Notes: a model not told the origin generated them from the sequence alone. A stretch of DNA of 64,000 nt from Ovis canadensis (GCF_042477335.2 NC_091256.1:33386001-33450000); one strand, 5' to 3'; shown: positions 43,382-54,363, numbered from the stretch's first letter. Numbers and translations: made by a program.

Positions 43382-44111
43382 CTAGGTATCTATAAAAACA
43401 GCAGAAACCTGTTCCCGGCACTGCTACCAGACTCGTGGTAGGACAGAACCTAGACTTAAGGAAATCCTAATAACTTACAAATTTTGGTGTGTATACACCA
43501 GATATCAGTCATCTTTAGTCATCCACTTATTCAGTCAGTAATAATTTGGCCTTAGTCATGAAAATGAAATCTGTGAGACCGCACATCATCCTTCTTTCCC
43601 ACAAGAACCCATAATGGAACATACAAATTGTTCACCAGGTCACAAATCAGGAAACCCACCCAGACTGGACTTTGAGAGAGAGCAGTCTAAAGTGTTCCCA
43701 CCTTCGTGTCTTGGCTCACAGAGTTAATTTCTCCTGGAACACTGATCTCTACTCGTCACATCCTTGTCTCATTCTTCAGCTCCAGCACTCACATATCATA
43801 CCATGACCATCAGCACCCAGGCAAGCTCTCCTTCTTCACAAACATGGCTGGACATTTCCATTTTCTGCTCTTACCAACTGGAAGGACTTTGCTGGTCCTC
43901 CTCACCACCCAAAATATCTGCATCCTGACCTCATGGCAGTTTCAACCTTCAGCTTTGCATTATGGTTTCATATATCTGTGTTTTCCTTATAAGATTGAAG
44001 ACGGTGGTGGTATATCACTTTGCTTCTGGAGGTCCCGTATTTTGACCATTTTTTAAAACATAGACAAATATCAAATGAACAAGTATTAATAAATATTTTA
44101 TTGGGATATAT
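43382..44111. other. Intergenic, possible L2 trace
   Basis: No gene. 'aatttctcctggaacactgatctctac' followed by 'ctcattcttcagctccag' (about 43725-43790) is reminiscent of L2 3' sequence. The 116-codon frame (43706-44056) overlies it and has no domain I recognise. Confidence 0.4.
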
Positions 44112-44122
44112 AAAACTGCTAT

Positions 44123-44245
44123 GTGTGTTGGTCGCTCAGTTGTGTCCGACTCTTTGCAACCCCATGGACTGTAGCCCACCAGGCTCCTTTGTCCATGTGA
44201 TTCTCCAGGCAAGAATACTGGGGTGGGTTGCCACTTCCTTCTCCA
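44123..44245 (-). mobile_element. Bov-tA SINE lacking the tRNA head
   Basis: 'gtgttggtcgctcagttgtg' to 'gccacttccttctcc'. Perfect 11 bp target-site duplication 'aaaactgctat' at 44112-44122 and 44246-44256, so truncation happened at insertion rather than later. Confidence 0.95.
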
Positions 44246-44256
44246 AAAACTGCTAT

Positions 44257-44692
44257 AATCTATCACATTAAAACTGTATGTCATTCTCTAAAGACCAGGA
44301 GTGGATCTTAATTGTCCAACTGAATGACTTCATTCCATTGTATGTATATACTCAATTATTAAGCACATATTAGTAATTATAATTCTTTATACAAGTATAT
44401 AGTTTTATGAAGAATTTTTTGAAGGTATTATTTAATTGGAATCTCACAGTCACCTTGGAAGGCTATCAGAGAAAATCACAGATGAAAATCCAAATCTTAG
44501 GGACTTTAACTGACACCCCTAAGAAACCATACTTAGTAAATGGTGGGAAGTAAATTTGAGGAAATGAAAAGTAGAAATTCTCTCTCTCTCTCTGTCTTCT
44601 TCTCCCTCCCTTCCTCAGATATTTTCAAATTTTTAAAGTGGAAGACAATACCGTCTAAGTAAATCCCATCCTAAAGTTAATATATGCTAATC
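44257..44692. other. Intergenic with short (TC)n
   Basis: No gene. 'ctctctctctctctgtcttcttctccctccc' at about 44580-44611 is a pyrimidine-rich tract. Confidence 0.5.
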
Positions 44693-44707
44693 TAAGGCAC
44701 TCAAAAG

Positions 44708-44909
44708 GGCTTCCCTGGTGGCTCAGAGGTTAAAGCGTCTGCCTGCAATGCGGGAAACCTGGGTTCGATCCCTGGGTTGGGAAGGAAATGGCAACCCACT
44801 CCAGTATTATTGCCTGGAGAATCCCATAGATGGAGGAGCCTGGTGGGCTACAGTCCATGGGGTCGCAAAGAGTCAGACACGACTGAGGGACTTCACTTAG
44901 GGACTTACT
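44708..44909 (+). mobile_element. Bov-tA SINE, well preserved
   Basis: Head 'ggcttccctggtggctcag' with a good A-box-like word (44719-44730) and an intact B box 'ggttcgatcc' (44762-44771), then body and tail 'cagacacgactgaggg'. CpGs such as 'gcgtctgcctgcaatgcggg' survive. Target-site duplication 'taaggcactcaaaag' at 44693-44707 and 44910-44924 with one mismatch. Probably among the younger Bov-tA copies here. Confidence 0.96.
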
Positions 44910-44924
44910 TAAGGTACTCAAAAG

Positions 44925-45629
44925 TGTATTATATGTGTATTGAAATTAATGAGGATCACTACATAAAGCACCAGATTTATTGGAAGAAATTACATGAAGG
45001 AAAATATCATTCCTGAAATTTTAGGAGCAAAAACAGACTCATGTAAACAAATTTCATTCTAGATAATTTTTGCTTAATTACTCATCTCATTTACAAAAAC
45101 TATAAACTTAGCACTGAGAATTTAGATTGAGTATCACAGGACTCGAGCATATTAAGGTTCTGACATAAACTTTCTGAAATGAATTTCCAGTGGTTTAAGG
45201 TCCTCTACATTTGACCAATAAAAGTAGTCAATATTTGAGATTTCTGGTGTTTGTTAGTTGGAGAACCGAAGACCATGTCACATTAGCCCTCTACCTGTCA
45301 AATCAGTTGCTCACAATCACGGTGAATTGGGTGCATTTTGCGGCCTAGTGTTTTATCCAGATCCCACCAGGAGTGGGACAATACAGGGATAGTCAGAGGA
45401 GGACCTGCACGTCAAGGAGACAGTGTTATCACTCCCTCATTCATAGCAAGAGAGAACACCACAGAAAGTGTGGAGATCTGCCCCTGCTGAGTCTTCATCT
45501 TCCTGTTTGTCCAGAAGCCCCTCTTCTTCCCTTGGTGAGGGCTGATGCTTAGGGAGGACCATAACTAAACAAAACAGCTCTTGAAATCTGTCATGGATGG
45601 GTTCAAGTCTCCAATCTTGCCCTTCCATG
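44925..45629. other. Intergenic, nothing recognised
   Basis: No repeat family or gene identified. The minus-strand frame 45437-45628 has no known domain. Confidence 0.5.
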
Positions 45630-45895
45630 TGACCTTGGAAAAGCTATTTAACCTCTCTGTCTCTGTTTTCTTCTTTATCAGAGTGGAATAAAAATACAGC
45701 TAACATATATGGATAAACAAGCACTCTTCTAAGCACTTAAAATATATTAGCTCTTTAAATCTGTACAACTGTTACCAGTATTATCCCATTTTATAGGCGA
45801 GAAGACTAAGACGTAGACTGTTTAAGTGACAATTCAAGTTCACAGCTAATAAGTGGCAGAGCTAGGATTCAGACACAAGCAGGGAAATGCCAGAG
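45630..45895 (-). mobile_element. MIR SINE fragments
   Basis: 45715-45895 is a reversed MIR: 'gcactcttctaagcactta', 'tattatcccattttataggcgagaagac' and 'cacagctaataagtggcagagctaggattcagac'. Just upstream, 'gaccttggaaaagctatttaacctctctg' (45632-45660) is MIR core in the opposite sense, so two MIR copies may be juxtaposed. Confidence 0.78.
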
Positions 45896-45989
45896 AACTT
45901 CACCTCTATGCTTCACTGGATCTAGCTGTAAAGTTAATACCACTTAAAATCTTATTTTTCTGTGTGATTATTAAAATAATGTCTGTCTC

Positions 45990-46135
45990 CCTTGCTAGAC
46001 TTAGGTCACTTAAGCTTGTTAGTCCTCAGTAATCTCACTTGGCAAATGGGGACAGTAATCATTGCACCTCCCTCATTGAGTTGCTTGTAATATTCAGAGA
46101 AGAAGAATACATAAAGCCTTTCATGTAGAGCTGGA
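45990..46135 (+). mobile_element. MIR SINE fragment
   Basis: 'ctcacttggcaaatggggacagtaatcattgcacctccctcattgag' and 'cataaagcctttcatg' follow the MIR core. Confidence 0.65.
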
Positions 46136-46459
46136 TACAGAGGTGCTGAATTCAAGGTGCTTATTGAATCTGAACTTCTGGAAATCAGGGTGTATTTATT
46201 ATCCTATGGTTGATTCTTCTACCATTTTGATCCTTCATACAAAAATGCCACCTCCTGTCTAAGTATGCCATTATGCCTCAGTTATCTTCTTTCATGCTTA
46301 TATTCAGGAACCCCATAAGAAGAAAAGTTTCTGAGACAAAACTCTTAACATTTCAAGAGAATTCTGTAGCTTCTGAGGTCCGCATTCATTATGGAAGCTT
46401 TTTTCTTCCCACTGATGAGTCACTTTAAAGAACAATAACTAAATCCTTTTGCTGGCCAC
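46136..46459. other. Intergenic, nothing recognised
   Basis: Short unassigned stretch. Confidence 0.5.
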
Positions 46460-46690
46460 CTGAAACTAACACAACGTTGTTAATCAACTATGCTCATATG
46501 TGTTCAGTTATGTCCAACTCTTCATGATCCTATGGACTGTCACCTGCCGGGCTCCTCTGTCCATGGGATTTTCCAGGCAAGAATACTGGAGTGGGTTTCC
46601 ATTCCCTCCTCCAGGAGATTTTCCTGATCCAGGGATTAAACCCTCATCTCCTGCAACTCCAACATAAAATAAAAGTTGAAAAGAAATTTA
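46460..46690 (+). mobile_element. L1 tail interrupted by Bov-tA
   Basis: 'cacctgaaactaacacaacgttgttaatcaactat' on the left and 'ccaacataaaataaaagttg' on the right are the two halves of one L1 terminus, with a SINE between. Confidence 0.82.
46491..46658 (-). mobile_element. Bov-tA SINE inside L1 tail
   Basis: 'ttcagttatgtccaactcttc' through 'gattttccaggcaagaatactggagtgg' to 'gggattaaaccctcatctcctgc'. The head is truncated. No long target-site duplication is evident (only 'caact' or 'act'). Confidence 0.88.
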
Positions 46691-47019
46691 AAAAAAACTA
46701 AAAATGTCTTTTCTAGTTTTGTACAGTTGTAAAATCCATATTGTAGGAACTTCACAAGAAGCTTTTAGGACTTAATATGGAGAAATGAGCTTAACATGAC
46801 TGACCACCGTGCATCCTAACTGAAAGTTTATATTCCTGTGTTTGAGTCATGGGTCATTTTGGCTTGTTTGTAGAGAAACTGAGGCAAGGGCTGAAACGGG
46901 AAGATGTCCATCCACATACATCTGCTCTGACCAAACAGCCTGGTGGATCTGTCCTAAAAGGGAAATTTTAAAAAGGGTTTGAAGCATCTAGCAATTTACG
47001 TTATTAGTATTTTTTAAAA
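46691..47019. other. Intergenic, nothing recognised
   Basis: Short unassigned stretch between two L1 tails. Confidence 0.5.
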
Positions 47020-47412
47020 TATGTGAAAAAGAATGGATATATGGATATGCCTAACTGAATGACTTTGCTGCTGCTGCTGCTGCTGCTAAGTCGCTTCAGT
47101 CGTGTCCGACTGTGCGACCCCAAAGACGGCAGCCCACCAGGCTCCCCCGTCCCTGGGATTCTCCAGGCAAGAACACTGGAGTGGGTTGCCATTTCCTTCT
47201 CCAATGCATGAAAGTGAAAAGTGAAAGGGAAGTCGCTCAGTCGTGTCTGACTCTTAGCGACCCCATGGACTGCAGCCCACCAGGCTCCTCCGTCCATGGG
47301 ATTTTCCAGGCAAGAGTACTAGAGTGGGGTGCCATTGCCTTCTCCAAATGACTTCACAGTACACTTGAAACTAACACAACATTGTTAACTACTCTTCACT
47401 ATAAAATTAAAG
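47020..47412 (+). mobile_element. L1 tail interrupted by BOV-A2
   Basis: 'gtgaaaaagaatggatatatgg' and 'ctaactgaatgactttg' on the left, 'cagtacacttgaaactaacacaacattgttaac' on the right. The interruption carries a clear target-site duplication. Confidence 0.86.
47066..47346 (-). mobile_element. BOV-A2 SINE, full length, young-looking
   Basis: (GCT)6 tail, then 'aagtcgcttcagtcgtgtccgac' and both monomers to 'gggtgccattgccttctcc'. Many CpGs are retained ('gacggcagcc', 'cagtcgtgtc'). Target-site duplication 'aatgactt' at 47058-47065 and 47347-47354. Confidence 0.96.
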
Positions 47413-47537
47413 TATTTTCCTCGTTAAAAAAGAATGCAAACCATTTAAAAAAAAAGAATTGTTGCTTTCTCTCTGTCCTCCTAGTAACTGATGAGCTTTC
47501 AATTCTGTCTCTAGCAAAGTACCACCTACCTTACAGG

Positions 47538-47735
47538 AGCTTCCCTGGTGGCTCAGCAGTAAAGAATCTGCCTGCCAATGCAGTAGATGTGGGTTCAATC
47601 CCTGGGTTGGGAAGATTCCCTGGAAAAGGAAATGGCAACCCACTCCAGTATTTTTTCCTGGGAAATTCTATGGACAAAGGAACCTGGTAGTCACATGGAG
47701 TCACAAAGAGTCTTAGCAACTAAACAACAGCAACA
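47538..47735 (+). mobile_element. Bov-tA SINE
   Basis: Head 'gagcttccctggtggctcag', 'gggttcaatccctgggttgg', body to 'gtcacaaagagtcttagcaac'. A small deletion shortens the usual 'ggtgggctacagtccatgg' region to 'ggtagtcacatgg'. Confidence 0.92.
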
Positions 47736-47887
47736 ATTCACGTTAGAGAAAATTCATAGAAAAAAGAAAATGCATGACTTGATTTTTGCTTTGTCATAGA
47801 ATTCCTTTTCAGTAGTTGTTGGCTTCTGTTTCATGTAGAAACAGAATCATCAAGGTGAAAATCAGTAAGAGCCAATATCACCAAGAC

Positions 47888-48045
47888 CCTTCCTATTTTA
47901 CCTCATTTGATTATCATAACAACTCTATCAGGTAGGTTCTTTTATATCTTTATTAAATGAAAGAAGCAATAAGCATTAAAGGGACTAGTTATCTTGCCCA
48001 AAATAACATGTCTAGAAAGGACCAAAAATGTAAATCAGATCATTT
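47888..48045 (-). mobile_element. MIR SINE
   Basis: 'tttacctcatttgattatcataacaactctatcaggtagg', 'ttatctttat', 'gttatcttgcccaaaataacatg' and 'aatgtaaatcagatc' in reversed MIR order. Confidence 0.72.
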
Positions 48046-48061
48046 CACTCACCCACCTCCT

Positions 48062-48437
48062 TGTTGTTGTTCAGTCATTCAGTCTTGTCTGATGCTTTGC
48101 GATCCCATGGGCTGCAGCACACCAGGCTTCCCTGTCCTTCACTATGTCCTGGAGTTTGCTCAAACTCCTGTCCATTGAGTCTGTGATGCCATCCAACTAT
48201 CTCATCCTCTGTCATCCCCTTCCCCTCCTGCCCTCAATCTTTCCCAGTGTCAAGGTCTTTTCCCATAAGTCAGTTCTTCATATCAGGTGGCCAATGAATT
48301 GGAGCTTCAGCTTCAGCATCAGTCCTCCCAATGAATATTCAGGGTTGATTTCCTTTACGATTGACAGGTTTGATCTCCTTGCTGCCTAAGAGACTCTCAC
48401 GAGTATTCTCCAGCACTACAGTTTGCAAGCTTCAATT
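48062..48437 (-). mobile_element. BovB LINE 3' end, GTT-tailed older subfamily
   Basis: 'tgttgttgttcagtcattcag' to 'ctccagcactacagtttgc', with 'tccaatgaatattcagggttg' replacing the 'ggaatcccagggctg' of the younger copies. Target-site duplication 'cccacctcct' at 48052-48061 and 48438-48447. Confidence 0.94.
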
Positions 48438-48447
48438 CCCACCTCCT

Positions 48448-48840
48448 AATTCCATCTAATCATATGTATCCTATTTTAAATAATCTTTAGTTTTATGCAA
48501 GTAAGTGTCGAAACATCCTCAAGTTCTTTAAGGTTTGCCACTTGGCCCTATGGCTCTCTTGATATGCTTTGTCATGTTAATAAAAATCTTCATTGATACA
48601 GATGTTGCCAAAACTGATTCTTATATGGTATTTGTTTAGCTTTTGCCTCCATCACTGGCTGTAGAAATGCTGAATTCAAATGGAAATGTGTTTCTTCCTT
48701 TATAAATGTCAAGTACTATCAGATCTGAAAAACAGAAAAAAAAAAAAATGCGGATTTAGAAATAACATAAGCCAGAGTTCAGTGGTCACCATTTCTGAAA
48801 ATGTGAGGTTTTGTGTATGAGCTATTAAATTTTATATGCA
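48448..48840. other. Intergenic, nothing recognised
   Basis: No gene. Includes an A13 run near 48737-48749. Confidence 0.5.
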
Positions 48841-48847
48841 GACACTT

Positions 48848-49050
48848 AGGACTTCCCTGATGGCTCAGACAGTAAAGAATCTGCTTGCCATGCAGGAGAC
48901 CCTGGTTCAGTTCCTGAGTCAGGAAGATCCCTTAGAGAAGGGAATGACTACCCACTCCAGTGTTCTTGCCTGCAGAATCTCATGGACAGAGGAGCCTGAA
49001 GAGCTACAATCCATGGGGTTGCAAAGAGTTGGACACCACTGAGTGACTAA
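48848..49050 (+). mobile_element. Bov-tA SINE
   Basis: Head 'ggacttccctgatggctcag' to tail 'ggacaccactgagtgactaac'. 'acactta' flanks both sides. Confidence 0.93.
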
Positions 49051-50134
49051 CACTTATACAGTGAATTCTGTGAATACAGGCATGCTCAACTGAACATTGC
49101 TTTCTGAAATGTGAACTGCACTATTTTCATCCCAGTTGCTCTGCAATTAAAGAAGATGAAAGTTGGAAGTTGTTCAACCTTTGCTTCATTCTCCCAGTCT
49201 CTGCAGGAGGATGACAGTGAATCTGGTTGTCACAGTTAACCTTGTGACATTAGAAAGCAATAGTTACAGGAGATGCTCGTCAACCACCAAGCTCTGCTTC
49301 ATTCTTTTCCACGATCATTTCTTTTCTGATTGCACAATAGCGTTACAATTGCTACTTGTATTCATGAGCTCAGACATTTTTGAGAGTTTTAATTTCCATT
49401 TTAATTGTAGCTTGAATGTGTAGGAAAACCAGAAATGGCCAAAATTTCCATTTAAGATATTCCAGCAAAGTTTGTGACCCAGGCTGTCTCTAAACACAAA
49501 ATCCCAAATTAGCTTCCTTGTAACTTTGGCCCTTAGGCAGGTACCAGCTACAAAAGACTGTGGCCATGATGAGTCTGCCTGTGAACATGCTTTCAAAAAT
49601 TTCCAGATCTTCATCTTGCCATGACTGTTGGAAGACTTTTGGCTTCACTTAAAAACCCATAAAACCATAAAGCAGATCTGAGCAAAACCCACAGCTGCAT
49701 ACATCTGATGACAGTCTTAAACTGATTTTTCCAAAGATAGGGAGCTCAGCAAAACCCAAACTCCATGATGTCAACAACACTGGACCTTCACTCTTTAAGC
49801 CAATGGGTACTCTGTAGAAGATTTAATCCATGTGTTCCTGATCTACTTACAGTTAACTCATCAAAATGCCATTTGCATAAGTGTTTCCAAAATGTCATGA
49901 GCTTTTATTTCTTGGTCTCAAATGGATGTTAGTGAGAGTCAAGTTTTGTCAGGGAAACACAACCCTCAAAGTCTAAGATGTTTTCAAAATTTAGACTTTG
50001 TAAATTTTAAGTAGCCATTTTAGCCATCACTTAAAATAGTTTTTAGTTTCTGCAACAGCATGTCTCCTCATTAAAAGTGTTGTAGGAAATCAGCCTTTCA
50101 CCACCCCACCAGAGGGAGTGGGACCAGTTCTTTG
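49051..50134. other. Intergenic, nothing recognised
   Basis: About 1.1 kb without a recognised repeat. A 99-codon minus-strand frame (49315-49614) has no domain I know. Confidence 0.5.
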
Positions 50135-50145
50135 CCAGTCTTCCT

Positions 50146-50656
50146 CAGTTCAGTTTAGTCTCTCAGTCATGTCCAACTCTTTGCAACCCCATGGACTGCA
50201 GCACGCCAGGCCTCCCTGTCCATCACCAACTCCCAGAGTTCACTCAAACTCATGTCCATCCAGTCAGGATGCCATCCAACCATCTCATCCTCTGTCGTCC
50301 CCTTCTCCTCCTGCCTTCAATCTTTCCCAGCATTAGGGTCTTTTCAAATGAGTCAGTTCCTCCCATCAGGTGGGCAAAGTATTGAAGTTTCAGCTTCAAC
50401 ATCAGTCCTTCCAATGAATATTCAGTACTGATCTCCTTCAGGATGGACTGGTTGGATCTCCTTGCAGTCCAAGGGACTCTCAAGAGTCTTCTCCAACACC
50501 ACAGTTCAAAAGCATCAATTCTTCAGCACTCAGCTTCCTTTATAGTCCAACTCTCACATCCATACATGACTACTGGAGAAACCATAGCTTTGACTAGATG
50601 GACCTTTGTAGTCTCTGCTTTTTAATATGCTGTCTAGGTTGGTCATAACTTTTCTT
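50146..50656 (-). mobile_element. BovB LINE, 3' 510 bp
   Basis: 'cagttcagtttagtctctcag' to 'gtcataacttttctt', with a small deletion at 'tttgtagtctctgc'. Perfect 11 bp target-site duplication 'ccagtcttcct' at 50135-50145 and 50657-50667. The AEHRRID arginine codon is TGA (50523-50525, reversed). Confidence 0.96.
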
Positions 50657-50879
50657 CCAGTCTTCCTAATTTCTGTGTTTTCCACTGCAACTCTGAAAAC
50701 GTAGTCCCTTATCTTGAGGAACTTACAATGCAAAAATGACTTGGGGCATGAGCACAAATAACAATACATGTCACAATCAAAGGGTGGCTAAGGATCCTGT
50801 AATGGTTCCCATCAGCTTTTTATTAGGGACCACCAAACACTTTGGTAAGAAAAAAGGAGAAAATGGGCTTTTTAGAGGT

Positions 50880-51057
50880 GGTTGTTGTTGTTCAGTTACC
50901 TAGTCATGTCTAATTCTCTGCGACCCCACAGACTGCAGCACTGGAGGCCTCCCTGTCCCTCACCATCTCCCCAAGTTTGCCCAAGTTCATTTCCATTGCA
51001 TTGGTGATGCCATTGAGCCATCTTATCCTCTGACACTCTCTTCTCCGTCTTCTCCTC
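50880..51057 (-). mobile_element. BovB LINE 3' end, GTT-tailed older subfamily
   Basis: 'ggttgttgttgttcagttacc' to 'cttctccgtcttctcctc'. Perfect 10 bp target-site duplication 'ttttagaggt' at 50870-50879 and 51058-51067. Confidence 0.94.
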
Positions 51058-51067
51058 TTTTAGAGGT

Positions 51068-52212
51068 AGAAAGGTCTAAAAAGAAATAGAATAAGAACCT
51101 TGAGGAAAAACAGAAGGCAACGAATATACACCTGGTTTGTACTTTTGATCACACCCCCTAAGAACAGCACCTGAATGAGTTCATGAGTATCAAAGTTGTA
51201 CATGCAAATCTTTGGATCATCACATCTAGTTGCACTTGGAGTAAGAACTCCCTTGCCTATTTTGAGATTACCTTAGGGTGCTTTTTGTACTCCAAGCTGA
51301 AGAAAAGGGGTAGTGGATTACCTCTACACATCTTTTACCTTGAGCCATCCAATAGATGTATACAGAGTGACATTACAAATTAACACCGTACAGTTTAATA
51401 GAAAATTCACTTACACACAAAGCATAATCTCTGCCCTCAAGAAGCCTGTACTTAGAACTGGAAAGAACCTGAAAAATCCAAATGTCTCATTGTTTAGATG
51501 AGAAAACTGAAGATGGGGTGTTGCTGTGACTAGATTCAGTCAACATTTTGTCTAGAACTAAGGGTTTCTACCTCCATTCCATGCTTTTCCATTATGTGAT
51601 GCTCTGAGAATTTACCTTGTTGTGTAAATATTTTTTTCCCTCCCTAGCTGAATTGAGGGTTTATTGAAGGCAGACAATAATGTCTCATAATTCTTCCACA
51701 TTCAGCCCACCCAAGTATGTTATGCATAACTGGGCAGATTTAAGTATTCAGGACATGCTTGTGGGATGAACAAGTTAGTAAATTAATGAATGAATAGGTA
51801 ATATTAGCATGAATTGCTAAACGGGTGAGAAAGCCTCAAAAACCAACATTCCTTCCCCTTTCTAGTGATTGTCCTTTGGTTCGTGGCTTAGCAGCAGTTG
51901 GTGTGAAAAAGATTTAGAGGCTTAGCTGACTCAATGTGACTCAAAATAGCAACGTAAACTTAGGTCTCATTAAAAGACATGTAATGCCTAATGGGAGACA
52001 TAATTCCAGTCTAAACCCTTTTAATGGTCCATGTCTTGATATTTGTTTTTAAGGGGACTTTTGACAATAGTTAATTTTACACAATTTTAAGTAAGCTTTA
52101 AAGCCCCCAGACGTGTCTTATTCAGTCTTACCTAATGACATTCCTTCCCAAGAGGGGAACTGGAGCTGACATATGCATAAAAGAGTGAGTCTGGAATGGT
52201 GACTGGTTCGAT
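51068..52212. other. Intergenic with weak L2-like traces
   Basis: No gene. 'taatctctgccctcaagaagcctgtac' (about 51425-51451) and 'gaacaagttagtaaattaatgaatgaatag' (about 51769-51798) resemble L2 3' sequence. Otherwise unassigned. Confidence 0.45.
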
Positions 52213-52234
52213 TCATGTCATGTCATGTCATATG
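52213..52234. repeat. (CATGT)n short tandem repeat
   Basis: Four copies of a 'catgt' pentamer. A TATA-like word 'cctataaaaaag' follows at 52291-52302, but nothing downstream supports a promoter. Confidence 0.75.
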
Positions 52235-52327
52235 AAGGATGCTCGCTAGAATGGGGGGGAGGGACATGCTTTGAATGGCTGAAGGGCTGTCCTATAAAAA
52301 AGGGGGTGGGATTTGTTTTACATGCTG

Positions 52328-52463
52328 TCGGAAGGTAGAACTAACAGCAATGACTGGATGAATGCCACAGATGCCAAAGGATGTAAATTTTGGATAAACA
52401 GAAAGCAATTTTCTTCAGTCAGAGTTATGTGAAAATGGTACTTAGTGTCTCGGAAGGTAGAAC
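52328..52463. repeat. 108 bp unassigned segment between 14 bp direct repeats
   Basis: 'tcggaaggtagaac' occurs exactly at 52328-52341 and 52450-52463. The 108 bp between matches no repeat I recognise, has no A-tail or BovB tail, and contains no frame of note. It could be an insertion with a target-site duplication or a chance repeat. Confidence 0.7.
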
Positions 52464-52765
52464 GAGCCCATGCTGGTGCTGGAGCAGCATTGGGTGGCCC
52501 TTGGCTGAGTCGTCTGCTGTCCCAGACCTTCTGTGTGGCTCCTTCAAAATCTGAGATTTAATGATGCTGCTGCTGTGCTTCTACCACTGATATGTTGCCA
52601 CTGGATACCTTGCCTGTGTCACTTATTCCTATTTCTTCCCTGGTGCTAACTTTTTAGCGGTTCTTTACCAATCCATAGTTGTCAATGGAAGCTAAATTTT
52701 TGCAGATTATTAAAGTATTTCTCCTCTCTTGTTTGTCCTGGAAAATTAATGTCACTAAAGAGTCT

Positions 52766-52912
52766 ATTTTTTAAGCAGTACCTTTCTTTTATTTTTTATT
52801 TTTTAGCCATGCCACTTGGCATGTGGGATCCTAGTTCCCTGATCAGGGATCAAACCTGTGCTCCCTGCATTGGAAGCCCAGAGTCTTAACCACTGGACCA
52901 CCGTGGATATCC
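52766..52912 (-). mobile_element. CHR-type SINE
   Basis: T-rich tail, 'agccatgccacttggcatgtggg', 'ttccctgatcagggatcaaacc' and 'cttaaccactggaccaccgtgg'. Perfect 11 bp target-site duplication 'ctaaagagtct' at 52755-52765 and 52913-52923. Confidence 0.94.
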
Positions 52913-53084
52913 CTAAAGAGTCTCATATATCCCTCCCTTCTCAACCTAGTTTGATTTTTAATTAAAAAGGCAATATTCCATAATGCCCAATATGATCAAT
53001 AGCATTCAAATCTTTGCTCCAATGCTTATAATTGGGGCAATTTTCATAACCCTATCTCTCATTTTCTTGAACTGTAAAGTAAAA

Positions 53085-53190
53085 CTAATAGTATTATCTA
53101 TCCTGGTAACCCTATGAGGACTGAGATAATATCTGTAAAATGCCCAGCACAGTGCCTGAAATATAATGGATGCTCACTCATTGTTGGCAA
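53085..53190 (+). mobile_element. MIR SINE fragment
   Basis: 'aaactaatagtattatctatcctggtaaccctatgagg' and 'tgcccagcacagtgcctgaaatataatggatgctca' are the 3' half of a MIR. Confidence 0.75.
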
Positions 53191-53237
53191 CCGTGTTCTA
53201 TTGTTCATAAAAGAGACAAATTTCATTGATCTGTTTT

Positions 53238-53614
53238 TGGTTTTTGGTTTTTTTTTTTATTTTATTTATTTTTAATTGGAGGATAATTGCTTACAATGTT
53301 GTGCTGGTTTCTGCCATACATCAACATGAATCAACCACAGGCATACATACGTCCCCTCCCTGTTGAACCTCCCTCCCATCTCCCACTGCATTCTACCCCT
53401 CTAGGTTCTCACAGAGCACCAGGGTTGAGTTCCTATCTCATACAGCAAATTTCCGCTGGCCATCTATTTCAAATATGGTAATGTATATGTTTTCATGCTA
53501 TTCTCTCAACATGTCCACCCTCTCCTGCCTCCTCCACTGTCCCCTGCAAATAGGTTCATCAATACCATCTTTCTAGATTCCATATATACGCATTAAGATA
53601 TGATAGTGAGTAAG
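53238..53614 (-). mobile_element. Ruminant L1, 3' UTR, solitary
   Basis: T-rich tail, 'gcttacaatgttgtgctgg', 'catacgtcccctccctgttg', 'ccctctaggttctcacagagc' and 'ggttcatcaataccatctttctagattcc'. Perfect 15 bp target-site duplication 'tcattgatctgtttt' at 53223-53237 and 53615-53629. The 64-codon frame here is its antisense shadow. Confidence 0.95.
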
Positions 53615-53629
53615 TCATTGATCTGTTTT

Positions 53630-54324
53630 GATTTAAGAAGTCAATACTGTTTCCAGACATCTCATTCCTGGAACCAGCTATAGTAGTATTCTGCCTCATG
53701 GCACGAAAGAAACATCATTGGCAGTGAATAGGCAGTTTAGAAGCAGGATAGATATGAGGAGTGGATACGAGGTCAAGCTGAAATATTACCCCCTGCCAGC
53801 TTTTTGAAATGCAGATTCATCCATCTCTTTGATGTCTCTAGCCACTTGCAATGAACATCTTTCGGCATATTATTTGCTTTTCTTAACCACATCACTTTTC
53901 AGTGAGTTCAACATTCCTGAAGGATTCAAAGGATCTTGGTACATTCTTCCTAAATGAATTCAGAAGGTAAGTCAAAGAGAAGGGGAAACTTCTTTGAACA
54001 GGACTCTGGGTTCAGACTGGGGGCGGGAGGAGGTAGGGGAGGGCTTTGTGAGTCAAAAGGCTGACGGTAAATTCAGCCTCAGGCTTTCCGTGTGCCAGTC
54101 CGTCCTGCCAGGGGCCTGATGACTAACTGCAGCCAAGTAACCCATTCTGCTCCCTTGTCTGAGTAAGTGGAGATGCTGGTGTGGGGCGCCTCCTAAAAGG
54201 GAAGTCTGAGGGTACCCTTGGGAAAGCAGGAATTAAAGGCACCATCACTTTTAGTCTTCCCTTAATCTTCTGGGCTGTTTTAGGGGCCCTTATTAATAAT
54301 AGGTGCGATGAATTTAGAGAGTAG
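53630..54324. other. Intergenic, nothing recognised
   Basis: No repeat family or gene identified. Confidence 0.5.
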
Positions 54325-54363
54325 CACCCTGTGTGAAATAGCACACCACCCTGTGTGAAATAG
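54325..54363. repeat. Short tandem duplication
   Basis: 'caccctgtgtgaaatag' is present twice (54325-54341 and 54347-54363), a 22 bp tandem step at the start of an L1 3' UTR. Confidence 0.85.

Noticed and set aside
44708..44909. tRNA gene, suggested by A and B boxes
   Set aside because: The boxes belong to the tRNA-derived head of a Bov-tA SINE; no cloverleaf with acceptor and anticodon stems is apparent.
52291..52302. TATA-box-like word with G-rich flank as a promoter
   Set aside because: No first exon, CpG island, splice donor or open reading frame follows; TATA-like words are common in AT-rich DNA.
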